DNA from: CAIXRL01 sp964619155
GTDB lineage: Bacteria; Eisenbacteria; RBG-16-71-46
Direction of reading: 5' to 3'
Assembly: GCA_964619155.1 (NCBI GenBank)
Contig: CAZUEM010000048.1
Coordinates: 1 to 22,771 of the forward strand
Length of the DNA: 22,771 nucleotides
Position 1 is the stretch's first letter; the number at the start of each line of letters is the position of its first letter. The notes under the pieces were generated by a model. It was not told where the DNA came from. It made no database searches and was given only the letters and a program-made list of their open reading frames with translations. This document shows, in pieces, positions 6,413 to 14,402 of this stretch. The position numbers and the translations under genes were made by a program.

Positions 6413-8050
6413 ATGTCGAAGAAGATCCTGCTCGGTGACGAGGCCGTCGCGCTCGGCGCGGTCCACGCCGGGATCACCGCCGCGTACGCCTACCCCGGCA
6501 CGCCCTCGACCGAGATCCTCGAATACCTGCAACTGCTGCGCGAGAAGCAGGGCGCGCCGATCGCGTCGTGGTGCGCGAACGAGAAGACGGCCTACGAGGC
6601 GGCGCTCGGCACCTGCTTCGCCGGCCGGCGCGCGCTGGTCGCCATGAAGCACGTCGGGCTCAACGTCGCGGCCGACGCGTTCATCAACTCGGCGCTGGTC
6701 GAGACGCACGGTGGCCTCGTGCTGGCCGTGGCCGACGACCCGGGCATGCACAGCTCGCAGAACGAGCAGGACAGCCGCTTCTACGCCGACTTCGCGCGCG
6801 TGCCGTGCCTCGAGCCCTCGACGCAGCAGGAGGCGTACGAGATGACGCGCGAGGCGTTCGAGGTCTCCGAGCGCTTCGGCGTGCCCGTGATGCTGCGGCT
6901 CGTGACTCGGCTCTCGCACAGCCGTACGACGGTCGAAGTGCGCGAGCCGCGCGCGCAGAACCCGATCTCGCGCGCGAAGAACAAGAACTCGTGGATCCTG
7001 CTGCCGGCCAACGCCCGCGTGCAGTACCGCGGGCTGCTCGCGCGCCAGAAGGACATCTCGGCCTGGTCGGACCAGAGCCCCTGGAACACGCTGACGCTGA
7101 ACCCGCACCGCACCGACCTCGGCATCATCACCACCGGCATTGCGCGCAACTACCTGCGCGAGAACCTCGACGACCTCGGCTGGGCGCCGTCGCACCTGCA
7201 CATCGGCGCGTACCCGGCGCCGCCGCACCTGCTGCGCGAACTGGTGGGACACGTGCAGAGGGTCCTCGTCCTCGAGGACGGCCAGCCGTTCATCGAGCGC
7301 CAGCTGCGCGGGCTGTTCCCGCCGAGCGTGCAGGTGATGGGCCGCATGACCGGCGAGGTGCCCGAGACGGGCGAGCTGACGCCCGACAACGTGCGGCTCG
7401 CGCTCAAGCTCAAGCTGCGCCCGACCGTGGACCTGCAGGGCCTCGTGCTGCCGAACCGGCCGCCGCAGCTCTGCCAGGGGTGCCCGCACGCGCACGCCTA
7501 CCACGCGCTGCAGGAGGCGCTCGCGGGCCACGGCGAGACCATGGTCACCGCCGACATCGGCTGCTACACGCTCGGCGCGCTCGCGCCGCTGCAGGCGATC
7601 GAGTCGTGCGTGTGCATGGGCGCCTCGATCGGCATGGCGCGCGGCGCCGCCGAGGCGGGCGTTCATCCGGTCGTGGCGGTGATCGGCGACAGCACGTTCG
7701 TCCACTCGGGCATCACGGCGCTCGCCGACGCGGCCTCGGCGAACGCCAACATGACGCTGCTCATCCTCGACAACGAGACGGTGGGCATGACGGGCGCGCA
7801 GGACACCGTGCTGCCGCAGTCGCGGCTGACCGACGTGATCCTCGGCCTGGGGGTCGCGCCCGAGCAGTGCACGGTCGTGGACGCGCACCCGCGCAAGGTC
7901 CACGAGAACGCCGAGGTGCTGAAGGCGGCGATCGACCACAAGGGCCTGTCGGTGGTGATCGCGCGGCGCGAGTGCAAGGTGGCGGCGAAGCGCCGGCAGC
8001 GCGCGGCGGCCGCGGCGGCCGCGGCGACGGGGCAGGAGGTGGCGCGATGA
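6413..8050 (+). CDS. iorA: Indolepyruvate:ferredoxin oxidoreductase alpha subunit, lacking ferredoxin domain
   Basis: This is a 545-residue subunit for thiamine-diphosphate-dependent oxidative decarboxylation of arylpyruvates or other 2-oxoacids to acyl-CoA. The N-terminal Pyr domain carries YPGTPSTE (27-34) and the cofactor-activating glutamate in NEKTAYE (E57). The C-terminal PP domain has LCQGCPH (353-359) and the ThDP/Mg motif GDS (425-427) with N454. Typical IorA proteins continue into two [4Fe-4S] clusters. Here the chain ends after RRECKVAAKRRQR in an alanine-rich tail, with no CxxCxxC motif and only C521 after C486. Electrons must therefore leave by another route. GAGGTG precedes ATG 6413. 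The stop overlaps the iorB start by four bases. Confidence 0.92.
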   Translation: MSKKILLGDEAVALGAVHAGITAAYAYPGTPSTEILEYLQLLREKQGAPIASWCANEKTAYEAALGTCFAGRRALVAMKHVGLNVAADAFINSALVETHGGLVLAVADDPGMHSSQNEQDSRFYADFARVPCLEPSTQQEAYEMTREAFEVSERFGVPVMLRLVTRLSHSRTTVEVREPRAQNPISRAKNKNSWILLPANARVQYRGLLARQKDISAWSDQSPWNTLTLNPHRTDLGIITTGIARNYLRENLDDLGWAPSHLHIGAYPAPPHLLRELVGHVQRVLVLEDGQPFIERQLRGLFPPSVQVMGRMTGEVPETGELTPDNVRLALKLKLRPTVDLQGLVLPNRPPQLCQGCPHAHAYHALQEALAGHGETMVTADIGCYTLGALAPLQAIESCVCMGASIGMARGAAEAGVHPVVAVIGDSTFVHSGITALADAASANANMTLLILDNETVGMTGAQDTVLPQSRLTDVILGLGVAPEQCTVVDAHPRKVHENAEVLKAAIDHKGLSVVIARRECKVAAKRRQRAAAAAAAATGQEVAR

Positions 8051-8646
8051 AGTACGACATCATCTTCGCGGGCGTGGGCGGCCAGGGCGTGCTGTCCATG
8101 GCGGCCGTGATCGGACGCGCGGCGGTGGCCGAGGGCCTGCAGGCCAAGCAGTCCGAGGTGCACGGCATGGCGCAGCGCGGCGGCGCCGTGCAGGCGCACC
8201 TGCGGCTCTCCGACGGCGTCATCGCCAGCGACCTGATCGGCCGCGGCGGCGCGCACATGATCCTCAGCCTCGAGCCGCTCGAGGCGCTGCGCTACCTGAG
8301 CTACCTGTCCACGAGCGGCGTGCTGGTCACGGCCGCCGAGCCGTTCGCCAACATCCCGAACTACCCGGACGTGGCGGGCCTGCAGGCCGAAGTGCGCAAG
8401 CTGCCGCACGGCGTGGTCATCGAGGCCGAGAAGCTCGCCGCCGAGGCGGGCGACGTGCAGACGGTCAACACGGTCATGGTCGGCGCGGCCTCGGCGTTCC
8501 TGCCGATGAAGCCCGAGCACCTCGAGCAGGCGGTGCGCGAGAGCTTCGAGCGCAAGGGCCCGCAGGTCGTGGAGCAGAACCTCGCCGCGTTCCGGCTCGG
8601 CCGCGCCGCGGCGGCGGGGAGCGCGCCCGAGCCGGTGCGGCCGTGA
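8047..8646 (+). CDS. iorB: Indolepyruvate:ferredoxin oxidoreductase beta subunit
   Basis: This is a 199-residue protein of the pyruvate/ketoisovalerate oxidoreductase gamma-domain family. It opens with KYDIIFAGVGGQGVLSMA, the signature nucleotide-loop-like start of IorB, followed by the family's QSEVHGMAQRGGAV (residues 35-48). It binds CoA and completes the active 2-oxoacid oxidoreductase with IorA. The length is normal for the family (about 190-200). ATG 8047 overlaps the iorA stop (ATGA), and its own stop overlaps the GTG of the acyl-CoA synthetase (GTGA). The three genes are therefore one translationally coupled operon. No cysteine-rich iron-sulfur motif is present in this subunit either. 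Confidence 0.93.
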   Translation: MKYDIIFAGVGGQGVLSMAAVIGRAAVAEGLQAKQSEVHGMAQRGGAVQAHLRLSDGVIASDLIGRGGAHMILSLEPLEALRYLSYLSTSGVLVTAAEPFANIPNYPDVAGLQAEVRKLPHGVVIEAEKLAAEAGDVQTVNTVMVGAASAFLPMKPEHLEQAVRESFERKGPQVVEQNLAAFRLGRAAAAGSAPEPVRP

Positions 8647-10901
8647 GCGCGGGCGCGGCGGCCGGGACGCGCGTCGCGGAGTTGCGCGAACTGCTCGCGG
8701 CGCTCGCGAAGCGCCCCCCGGGGCCGGTGCTCGAGCCCGAGGGCCTCGACCTGCTCGAGGCTGCGGGGCTGGGCGCGCCGCGCCGCGTGCTGGTGAAGAA
8801 CGCCGCCGAGATCGCGGCCTGGACGGCGCTGCCCGTGCCGGGCGAGCGCGTGGTGCTGAAGGCCGTCTCGCCCGCGATCCCGCACAAGAGCGAGCTGCAG
8901 GCGGTCGCGATCGTGCCCGCCCGGGTCGAGGCGCTGGCCGCGGCGGCGCGCGAGATGGAGCGCCGGCTCGAGCGCAAAGGGCTCGACGGCTTCCTCGTCT
9001 GCGAGTTCGTGCCGCACGAGGGGGGGCCCGGCCAGGAGTTCCTGCTCGGCCTGCGCGAGACGCGCGACTTCGGGCCCGTGGTGACGCTGGGTCCGGGCGG
9101 CGTGCACGCGGAGTTCCTCGCGAAGGCCCTGCGCGACGGCGAGGCGTTCGCCGCCTTTTCGCCCGCGCTCGAGCGCGCCGGCGCGGTCGAGGCGTCGCTC
9201 GCGCGGCTCGCGGCCGTGCGGCTCGCGACCGAGCCGCAGCGCGGGGCGCCCGCGAAGCTCTCCATGGCGGCGCTCGCCTCGGCGGTGCGCGCACTGCTCG
9301 ATCTGGCGCGCGCGGCCGAGGCGGCGGGCGTTCCGCTCGCCGAGTTCGAGGCCAACCCGCTGGTCGTGAGCCACGGCCGGCTGGTCGCGCTCGACGCGCT
9401 CGGCCGCACCGGGGCGCCCGCGGCGCCGCTGCCCGCGCCGCGCCCGCTCGCGCAGGTGAAGCGCCTGTACGAGCCGCGCTCGATCGCGGTGGTCGGCGTC
9501 TCGGAGCGCATGAACCCCGGCCGCATCATCCTCCAGAACGTTCTGCGCGAGGGGTTCGATCCCGCGGCGGTCACGGTCGTGAAGCCCGGCACGGAGAGCA
9601 TCGACGGCTGCCGCTGCGTGCCCTCGCTCGAGGACGTGCCCGCGCCGGTGGACCTGCTGGTGCTGAGCGTCTCGGCCGCGCAGTCGGCCGAGGCGGTCGC
9701 GCTGGCGGCCGAGCGCCGGATCGCCGAGAGCATCGTGCTCATCCCCGGCGGCCTCGACGAGAAGCCCGAGGCCGCGCCGCTCGTCGCGCGCATGCGCGAG
9801 GCGCTCGCCGCCTCGCGCGCGACCGCGTGGGGCGGACCCGTCGTGAACGGCGGCAACTGCCTCGGCGTGCGCTCGCGGCCCGGGCGCTACGACACGCTGT
9901 TCATCCCCGACTACAAGTGGCCGCGCCCGCCGGGCGAACCGAGCCCGCTCGCGCTCGTGACCGGCAGCGGGGCGTTCGCGGTCGCCAAGGGCAGCAAGCT
10001 CGCCGAGCTTCAGCCGCTCTACACGATCACGTTCGGCAACCAGACCGACCTGACCGTGTCGGACCACCTCGAGGCGCTCGAGGCCGACGCGCGCGTCGAG
10101 ATCCTCGCCGTCTACCTGGAAGGTTTCCGGCCCCGTGACGGCGAGCGCTTCGTGCGCGCCGCGCGGAGGCTGCGCGAGCAGGGCCGCACGGTGGTCCTCT
10201 ACCTCGCCGGGCGCACCGCGGCCGGCGCCGCGGCCGCGTCGAGCCACACCGCGTCGGTGGCCGGCGACTTCGCGGTCGCGCGCCAGCTCGCGCACGAAGC
10301 GGGCGTCGTGGTGGCCGACTCGCTCGAGGACTTCGAGGACCTGGTGCGGATTTTCACGCTGCTGCGCGACCGGCGCCCGGAGGGCTGGCGGCTCGGCGCG
10401 CTCTCGAACGCCGGCTTCGAGGCGGTGGCGATCGCCGACTCGCTCGGGCCCTTCCAGCTCGCGAAGTGGGGCGAGGACACCGCGAAGGCGATCGTCGCCT
10501 CGCTCGCGAAGGCGAAGCTCGAAGGCATCGTCGCGGCGCGGAACCCGATGGACGTGACGCCGATCCTGGACGACGAAGGCAACGCCGCGATCTTCGGCGC
10601 GATCCTCGATGATCCTGCGGTCGATGCCGGCGTGTTCGGCTGCGTGCCGCTCACGCAGGCGCTGCAGACGCTGGCGCCCGCGCCGGGCCACGGCGAAGAC
10701 CTCGCGCGCGAGGGCGGCATCGTCGCGCGCATGGCGGCGCTGCGCGAGGCGAGCGCGAAGCCGTTCGTCGCGGTCGTGGACGGCGGCCCGCTCTACGACG
10801 CGTTCGCCGCCGCGCTCGAGGCGAAGCGCATTCCGACCTTCCGCGCCGCCGATCGCGCGCTGCGCGCGTTCGCGCGGTGGTGCGAGGTGAGGCGGGCCTA
10901 G
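8643..10901 (+). CDS. ADP-forming acyl-CoA synthetase, fused with ATP-grasp domain first
   Basis: This 752-residue enzyme interconverts acyl-CoA + ADP + Pi with acid + CoA + ATP. The ATP-grasp (beta-type) domain spans about residues 25-250, with PHKSE (H81, second phospho-transfer histidine), LGPGGVHAE (149-157) and EANPLVV (236-242). A short Pro/Ala linker leads to the CoA-binding domain (about 273-410: SIAVVGVSERMNPGR, VNGGNCLGV). Ligase-CoA domains follow, with the active histidine H535 in SSHTAS and NPMDVTP (634-640). Archaeal fused forms usually run alpha then beta, so this order is swapped. The gene begins at GTG 8643, overlapping the iorB stop. The coupling implies it harvests ATP from the acyl-CoA made by IorAB, as in archaeal amino-acid fermentation. 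Confidence 0.9.
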   Translation: MSAGAAAGTRVAELRELLAALAKRPPGPVLEPEGLDLLEAAGLGAPRRVLVKNAAEIAAWTALPVPGERVVLKAVSPAIPHKSELQAVAIVPARVEALAAAAREMERRLERKGLDGFLVCEFVPHEGGPGQEFLLGLRETRDFGPVVTLGPGGVHAEFLAKALRDGEAFAAFSPALERAGAVEASLARLAAVRLATEPQRGAPAKLSMAALASAVRALLDLARAAEAAGVPLAEFEANPLVVSHGRLVALDALGRTGAPAAPLPAPRPLAQVKRLYEPRSIAVVGVSERMNPGRIILQNVLREGFDPAAVTVVKPGTESIDGCRCVPSLEDVPAPVDLLVLSVSAAQSAEAVALAAERRIAESIVLIPGGLDEKPEAAPLVARMREALAASRATAWGGPVVNGGNCLGVRSRPGRYDTLFIPDYKWPRPPGEPSPLALVTGSGAFAVAKGSKLAELQPLYTITFGNQTDLTVSDHLEALEADARVEILAVYLEGFRPRDGERFVRAARRLREQGRTVVLYLAGRTAAGAAAASSHTASVAGDFAVARQLAHEAGVVVADSLEDFEDLVRIFTLLRDRRPEGWRLGALSNAGFEAVAIADSLGPFQLAKWGEDTAKAIVASLAKAKLEGIVAARNPMDVTPILDDEGNAAIFGAILDDPAVDAGVFGCVPLTQALQTLAPAPGHGEDLAREGGIVARMAALREASAKPFVAVVDGGPLYDAFAAALEAKRIPTFRAADRALRAFARWCEVRRA

Positions 10902-10950
10902 TCCCGCGTCCGTGCCCCCGGGTCTCTCGGGGCCGTCACCCGCGCCCGGA

Positions 10951-10970
10951 CGGGGCGGGCGGCGGCCCCG
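10951..10970. terminator. Possible bidirectional hairpin between convergent genes
   Basis: CGGGGC and GCCCCG form a 6-bp stem around an 8-base loop in the 76-bp gap between the convergent synthetase and peptidase genes. A second weak stem (CCCCG, 10916-10920; CGGGG, 10928-10932) precedes it. There is no T-tract. Confidence 0.3.
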
Positions 10971-10977
10971 ATCCGTC

Positions 10978-12076
10978 TCAGCGCTCGGAAGACGCGACGG
11001 GCGCTTCGGGGGAGATCCCGGGGACCGTCGTGCCCTCGAGCAGCGCCAGCGCCGAGTCGCGACGCACCGCGAAGCCGGCCATGCGCGACTTCGCGAGCGG
11101 CGGCTCGGCGGGCACGCTCACCGCGAGCGGGTTGCGGTGGGCGCCGTTCTGCAGGAACTCGTAGTGCAGGTGCGGCCCGGTGGACAGGCCGCTCGATCCG
11201 ACCCGGCCGATCCACTGCCCCTGCTCCACGTGCCGGCCCGGCCGGATCCCGGGCGCGATCGCGCTNNNNNNNNNNNNNNNNNNNNNNNNNNNNNNNNNNN
11301 NNNNNNNNNNNNNNNNNNNNNNNNNNNNNNNNNNNNNNNNNNNNNNNNNNNNNNNNNNNNNNNNNGTCGTAGTAGGCGATGCGGCCGTCGTCGCGCGGGT
11401 AGGGGATCGCGGTCAGGACCCGCCCGTCGTTGTTCAGCTCGATCGCGAGGAAGCGCCGGCTGCGCACCGAGCCGTCCGGCCGAACCTCGCGCTCGAACAC
11501 CGCGCGGAACGAGTCGCCCTTCCGGATGTCCCGCGTGAAGTCCACCTTCCACGCGTAGACGTCGGCGAGGTCGTAGACCAGCTCCTCGAAGCCGCCGGGC
11601 GCGAGGCGGGCCGCGTCGCCGCCCAGCCTCGCGAGCCACAGGCTGGATTCGATCACGCCGCTCAGCCGGAGCGTGTCCACGACCACCGGCTGCACGACGA
11701 GGTGCGCCGACCACGCGGAATCCGACGAAACCAGCCTCAGCGACGAGTCGGGATTCAGCTCGAGGAGCACGCGGTCGGGCGGCGCGCCGGGCGGGCCCGA
11801 AAGGCGCATCACGACGCCGGGGCGCAGCGTGCGCGGCAGCTTCCAGCCGCGCACGAGCCGGGTGATCTCGTGGATCTGGCCGGCCGCGAGCCCGTTCGCG
11901 GACATCAGCTCCGCGAGCGACTCGCCGTGCCCGAGCGTGTCGTGGAGCACGACCCGCGCCGGCGCGGTGGAGGCCCGGGATTCCGACGGGCGCGCGGGCG
12001 GGCTCGCGAGCCGTGCGCTCACGAGCCCTGCGACGGCCGAGAGCACCAGGGCCGCGGCGATCCGGACCTTGCCCAT
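10978..12076 (-). CDS. M23-family murein metallopeptidase, interrupted by an assembly gap
   Basis: The N-terminal part (12076 to 11366) has a membrane anchor or signal (residues 3-22), a region near residue 50-110 like the LysM/OapA-type substrate-binding start of MepM proteins, and a linker ending at RIAYYD. The C-terminal part (11265 to 10978) has GQWIGRVGSSGLSTGPHLHYEF, the classic end of the M23 catalytic domain with the HxH zinc motif. The two parts are in different frames across the 100 N, so the gap length is a placeholder. The missing segment should contain the HxxxD zinc ligands. The enzyme would cut peptidoglycan cross-links in the periplasm. The start is 5 bases after the S46 stop, so the two peptidases are co-transcribed. 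Intact function is assumed, not seen. Confidence 0.85.
11266..11365. other. Assembly gap (100 N)
   Basis: A run of exactly 100 N sits within the M23 peptidase gene. Codon phase before and after it is incompatible with 100 bases, so the true length must be a multiple of three if the gene is intact. Comparison with M23 domains suggests roughly 250-290 missing bases. Confidence 0.97.
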
Positions 12077-12081
12077 GCGGA

Positions 12082-14172
12082 CTATCGGCCCGTCTCCCGG
12101 ACCGCTCGGGCGGTCAGCTCGTCCACGAGCGCGTCCATCTTCCAGGCCTTGCGCAGCGCCTCGACGAGGCCGCGGGCGTCCACCGAGACGCAGCGCGCCT
12201 GGCGTTCGTCCCAGCCGAACTCCCACGCGAACGACTGGATGTTGCCGTCGAAGACGAGCCCGACGTACTCGCCGTCCCGGTTCACGACCGGGCTCCCGGA
12301 ACTGCCGCCGATGATGTCGTTCGTCGAAACGAAGTTGAGCGGCGTCGCGAGGTCGATCGAGCCCTCGGCCGCGCGGATCGACTCGGGAATCGAGTACGGG
12401 TCGCGGCCGCCGAACGACGCCGAGCGCCCGAACAGGCTGTAGTAGTTGGTGTGCCACGGCACGTCGGTCGTGAGCTGCTCGTAGCCCGCGACCCGCCCGT
12501 ACGAGAGCCGCAGCGTGCCCGTCGCGTCGGGGTACACCGTGCGGCCGTCGAGCGCGAACGCCGCGCGCGCGATGCGCGCGCCCTCGAGGTTCTCGACCGC
12601 CTCGACGCGCGACTCGAACCACGTGCGCTCCTCGCGGTACGAGGCGTCCAGCCCGCGGGCCCACACGATCAGCGGATCGCTCGAGGCTTCGACGGCCTTC
12701 CGGCCGCCCTCGAGCAGGGCGCGTCGCACGGCCGGGTCGCCGAGCTTCGTGCCGAGCAGCACGGCCTCGGCCGCCTGTTGCGGCGTGCGGCCGCCGAGCG
12801 CCGCCCTCACGAACGGATCCTCGGGCCCGAGCGAGTCGAGGCAGGCCCGCAGGTGAGCGGCGAGGACGAACGCCTCCATGGGCGGGTAGACGGGGGCGGG
12901 GGAGAGGATCTGGAAACGCTGCGAGGGAAGGCTCCCTTCGCGGTACTCGCGGAAGCGCATCTCGTTCGGCTTCTCGACCTCGGCGGTCAGCCGGACGATG
13001 CCGTTGGCGATGTCCACGAGCCGCGAGATGCGCGTGAGGTCGCGGAAGCGGCGGGCGCGCCCGCGTTCGCGCACGGCTTCCTGGGCCCGGGCGATGCGGT
13101 CCCACGATTCGCCGCACTCGGCGGCGAGCGCCGGTTCGGCCGCGACGCGCGCGCGCATGGCGGCCTCGGCGGCGCGCTTGCCCGCGAGGAACGCCGGGTC
13201 GCGCAGGATCTCGAGGAAGCCGCGCTCGCGCTTGAGGTTGTTCGAAAGGCCGCGGATGCCGGTCAGCGCCTGCCGCGCCTGTTCGGGGCTCTTCGCCGCC
13301 CACGCCTCGTAGGCGGCCATGCGCATCTCCTGCAGCGCGATCCGCAGCGGCCGCTCGATGTCGCGCGAGGCTTCGTACTGCGCGACGGTCAGCCGGCGGC
13401 TCGTGCGCCCCGGCGTGCCCGAGGTGAAGACGAGATCGCCCTCGCCGGCGCCCTTTTCGCTCCAGCGCAGCCAGTGTTCGGGCCGGTAGGGCCTGCCGTT
13501 CTCGTAGATGCGGAAGAACGTGAAGTCGAGGTCGTGTCGCGGGTAGCCGAAATTGTCCGGGTCGCCGCCGAAGTTGCCGGCCTGCTCCTCGGGCGCGCAC
13601 ACGAGGCGCACGTCCTTGAAGTTCCGGTAGCGGTAGAGCCACAGCTCGCCGCCCTGGTAGAGCTCGACCGTCTCGGTCTTGAGGCCGGTCTTCCTCACCG
13701 ACTCCTGCTCGAGCCGGGCGAGCATCGCCTTGCGCTTCGCGTTCCGCTCCGCGGGCGCGCTCTTCGGGTCGAGCGCCGCGTTCACGGCCGCGGTGACGTT
13801 CTCCATGGACCACAGCACCTGCAGCTCGAGGTCGGGGCAGGGCAGCTCCTCGGCCCGCGTGCGCGCGAAGAACCCGTCGCGCAGGAAGTCGCGCTGCGGC
13901 GTGGAAAGCTTGAAGAGCTGGTTGCGCGCGACGTGGTGGTTGGTGAGCACCAGCCCGTCGGGCGAGACGAACGCGCCCGAGCCGCCGCCGAAGCTGACGC
14001 TGGCCCTCTGCAGGTGCTCGAGCCACTGCGGCGTGGGCGTGAAGCCGTATCGCTCCTGCATGCGCGCGAGCGGCAGGTTGTCGAAGGTCCACATGCCCTC
14101 GTCGGCGAGGGCGGGCGCGGCGAGCGCGAGCGACAGCGCGAGCGCGGCGAGGCGGGGAAGGCGGGGGCTCAT
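12082..14172 (-). CDS. S46-family dipeptidyl-peptidase (DPP7/DPP11-like)
   Basis: This is a 696-residue serine exopeptidase with a signal peptide ending near APALA (residue 23). The mature start DEGMWTFDNLP is typical of S46 enzymes. The chymotrypsin-fold triad is visible as H80 (LTNHHVARN), D216 (PRHDLDFTFFR) and S627 (GGSSGSPVV), with the long helical insertion between them. The residue that sets specificity in Porphyromonas DPP7 (Gly) versus DPP11 (Arg) aligns with G643 in FDGN, suggesting DPP7-like preference for hydrophobic P1. It acts in the periplasm, releasing dipeptides. ATG 14172 gives the cleanest signal peptide; ATG 14181 is an in-frame alternative. Neither has a strong Shine-Dalgarno. 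The M23 peptidase gene follows after 5 bases. Confidence 0.92.
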   Translation of the reverse strand: MSPRLPRLAALALSLALAAPALADEGMWTFDNLPLARMQERYGFTPTPQWLEHLQRASVSFGGGSGAFVSPDGLVLTNHHVARNQLFKLSTPQRDFLRDGFFARTRAEELPCPDLELQVLWSMENVTAAVNAALDPKSAPAERNAKRKAMLARLEQESVRKTGLKTETVELYQGGELWLYRYRNFKDVRLVCAPEEQAGNFGGDPDNFGYPRHDLDFTFFRIYENGRPYRPEHWLRWSEKGAGEGDLVFTSGTPGRTSRRLTVAQYEASRDIERPLRIALQEMRMAAYEAWAAKSPEQARQALTGIRGLSNNLKRERGFLEILRDPAFLAGKRAAEAAMRARVAAEPALAAECGESWDRIARAQEAVRERGRARRFRDLTRISRLVDIANGIVRLTAEVEKPNEMRFREYREGSLPSQRFQILSPAPVYPPMEAFVLAAHLRACLDSLGPEDPFVRAALGGRTPQQAAEAVLLGTKLGDPAVRRALLEGGRKAVEASSDPLIVWARGLDASYREERTWFESRVEAVENLEGARIARAAFALDGRTVYPDATGTLRLSYGRVAGYEQLTTDVPWHTNYYSLFGRSASFGGRDPYSIPESIRAAEGSIDLATPLNFVSTNDIIGGSSGSPVVNRDGEYVGLVFDGNIQSFAWEFGWDERQARCVSVDARGLVEALRKAWKMDALVDELTARAVRETGR

Positions 14173-14186
14173 CGGGGCCATCCAAT

Positions 14187-14204
14187 CGCCGGGCGTGCCC
14201 GGCG
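14187..14204 (-). repeat. Inverted repeat just upstream of the S46 start
   Basis: CGCCGGGC-GT-GCCCGGCG is a perfect 8-bp dyad ending 14 bases before ATG 14172 on the minus strand. In mRNA the hairpin would border the initiation region, where the ribosome site is weak. A role in limiting translation is speculative. Confidence 0.35.
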
Positions 14205-14402
14205 CATGCGGTCGACTCGGGACGCGGCGGGATGGAGGGCCGCGAGGGAACGTCCGCAGGATGCCCCGCGCGGGCGCCGGGCCGCAACGCGCGGGGCCAC
14301 GAGCGCGCCGTGGCCGGGCACCGGCGCGGGCGGCGCGCGAAGCGGCTCGCGCCAGGCGTGCGCGGGACGGAGCCCTCGCGCAGGAGGCGCGGCCCGCCGG
14401 TG

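Noticed and set aside
6002..7939. A 645-codon minus-strand open frame through iorA and its leader
   Set aside because: It is a mirror frame of iorA and shows no motif of its own.
7998..8035. GCGGCC-type repeat at the end of iorA
   Set aside because: It encodes the alanine-rich tail and reflects codon bias, not a separate repeat element.
8361..10691. A 776-codon minus-strand open frame
   Set aside because: It is antisense to the iorB and synthetase genes; the Arg/His/Glu-rich sequence has no recognisable motif.
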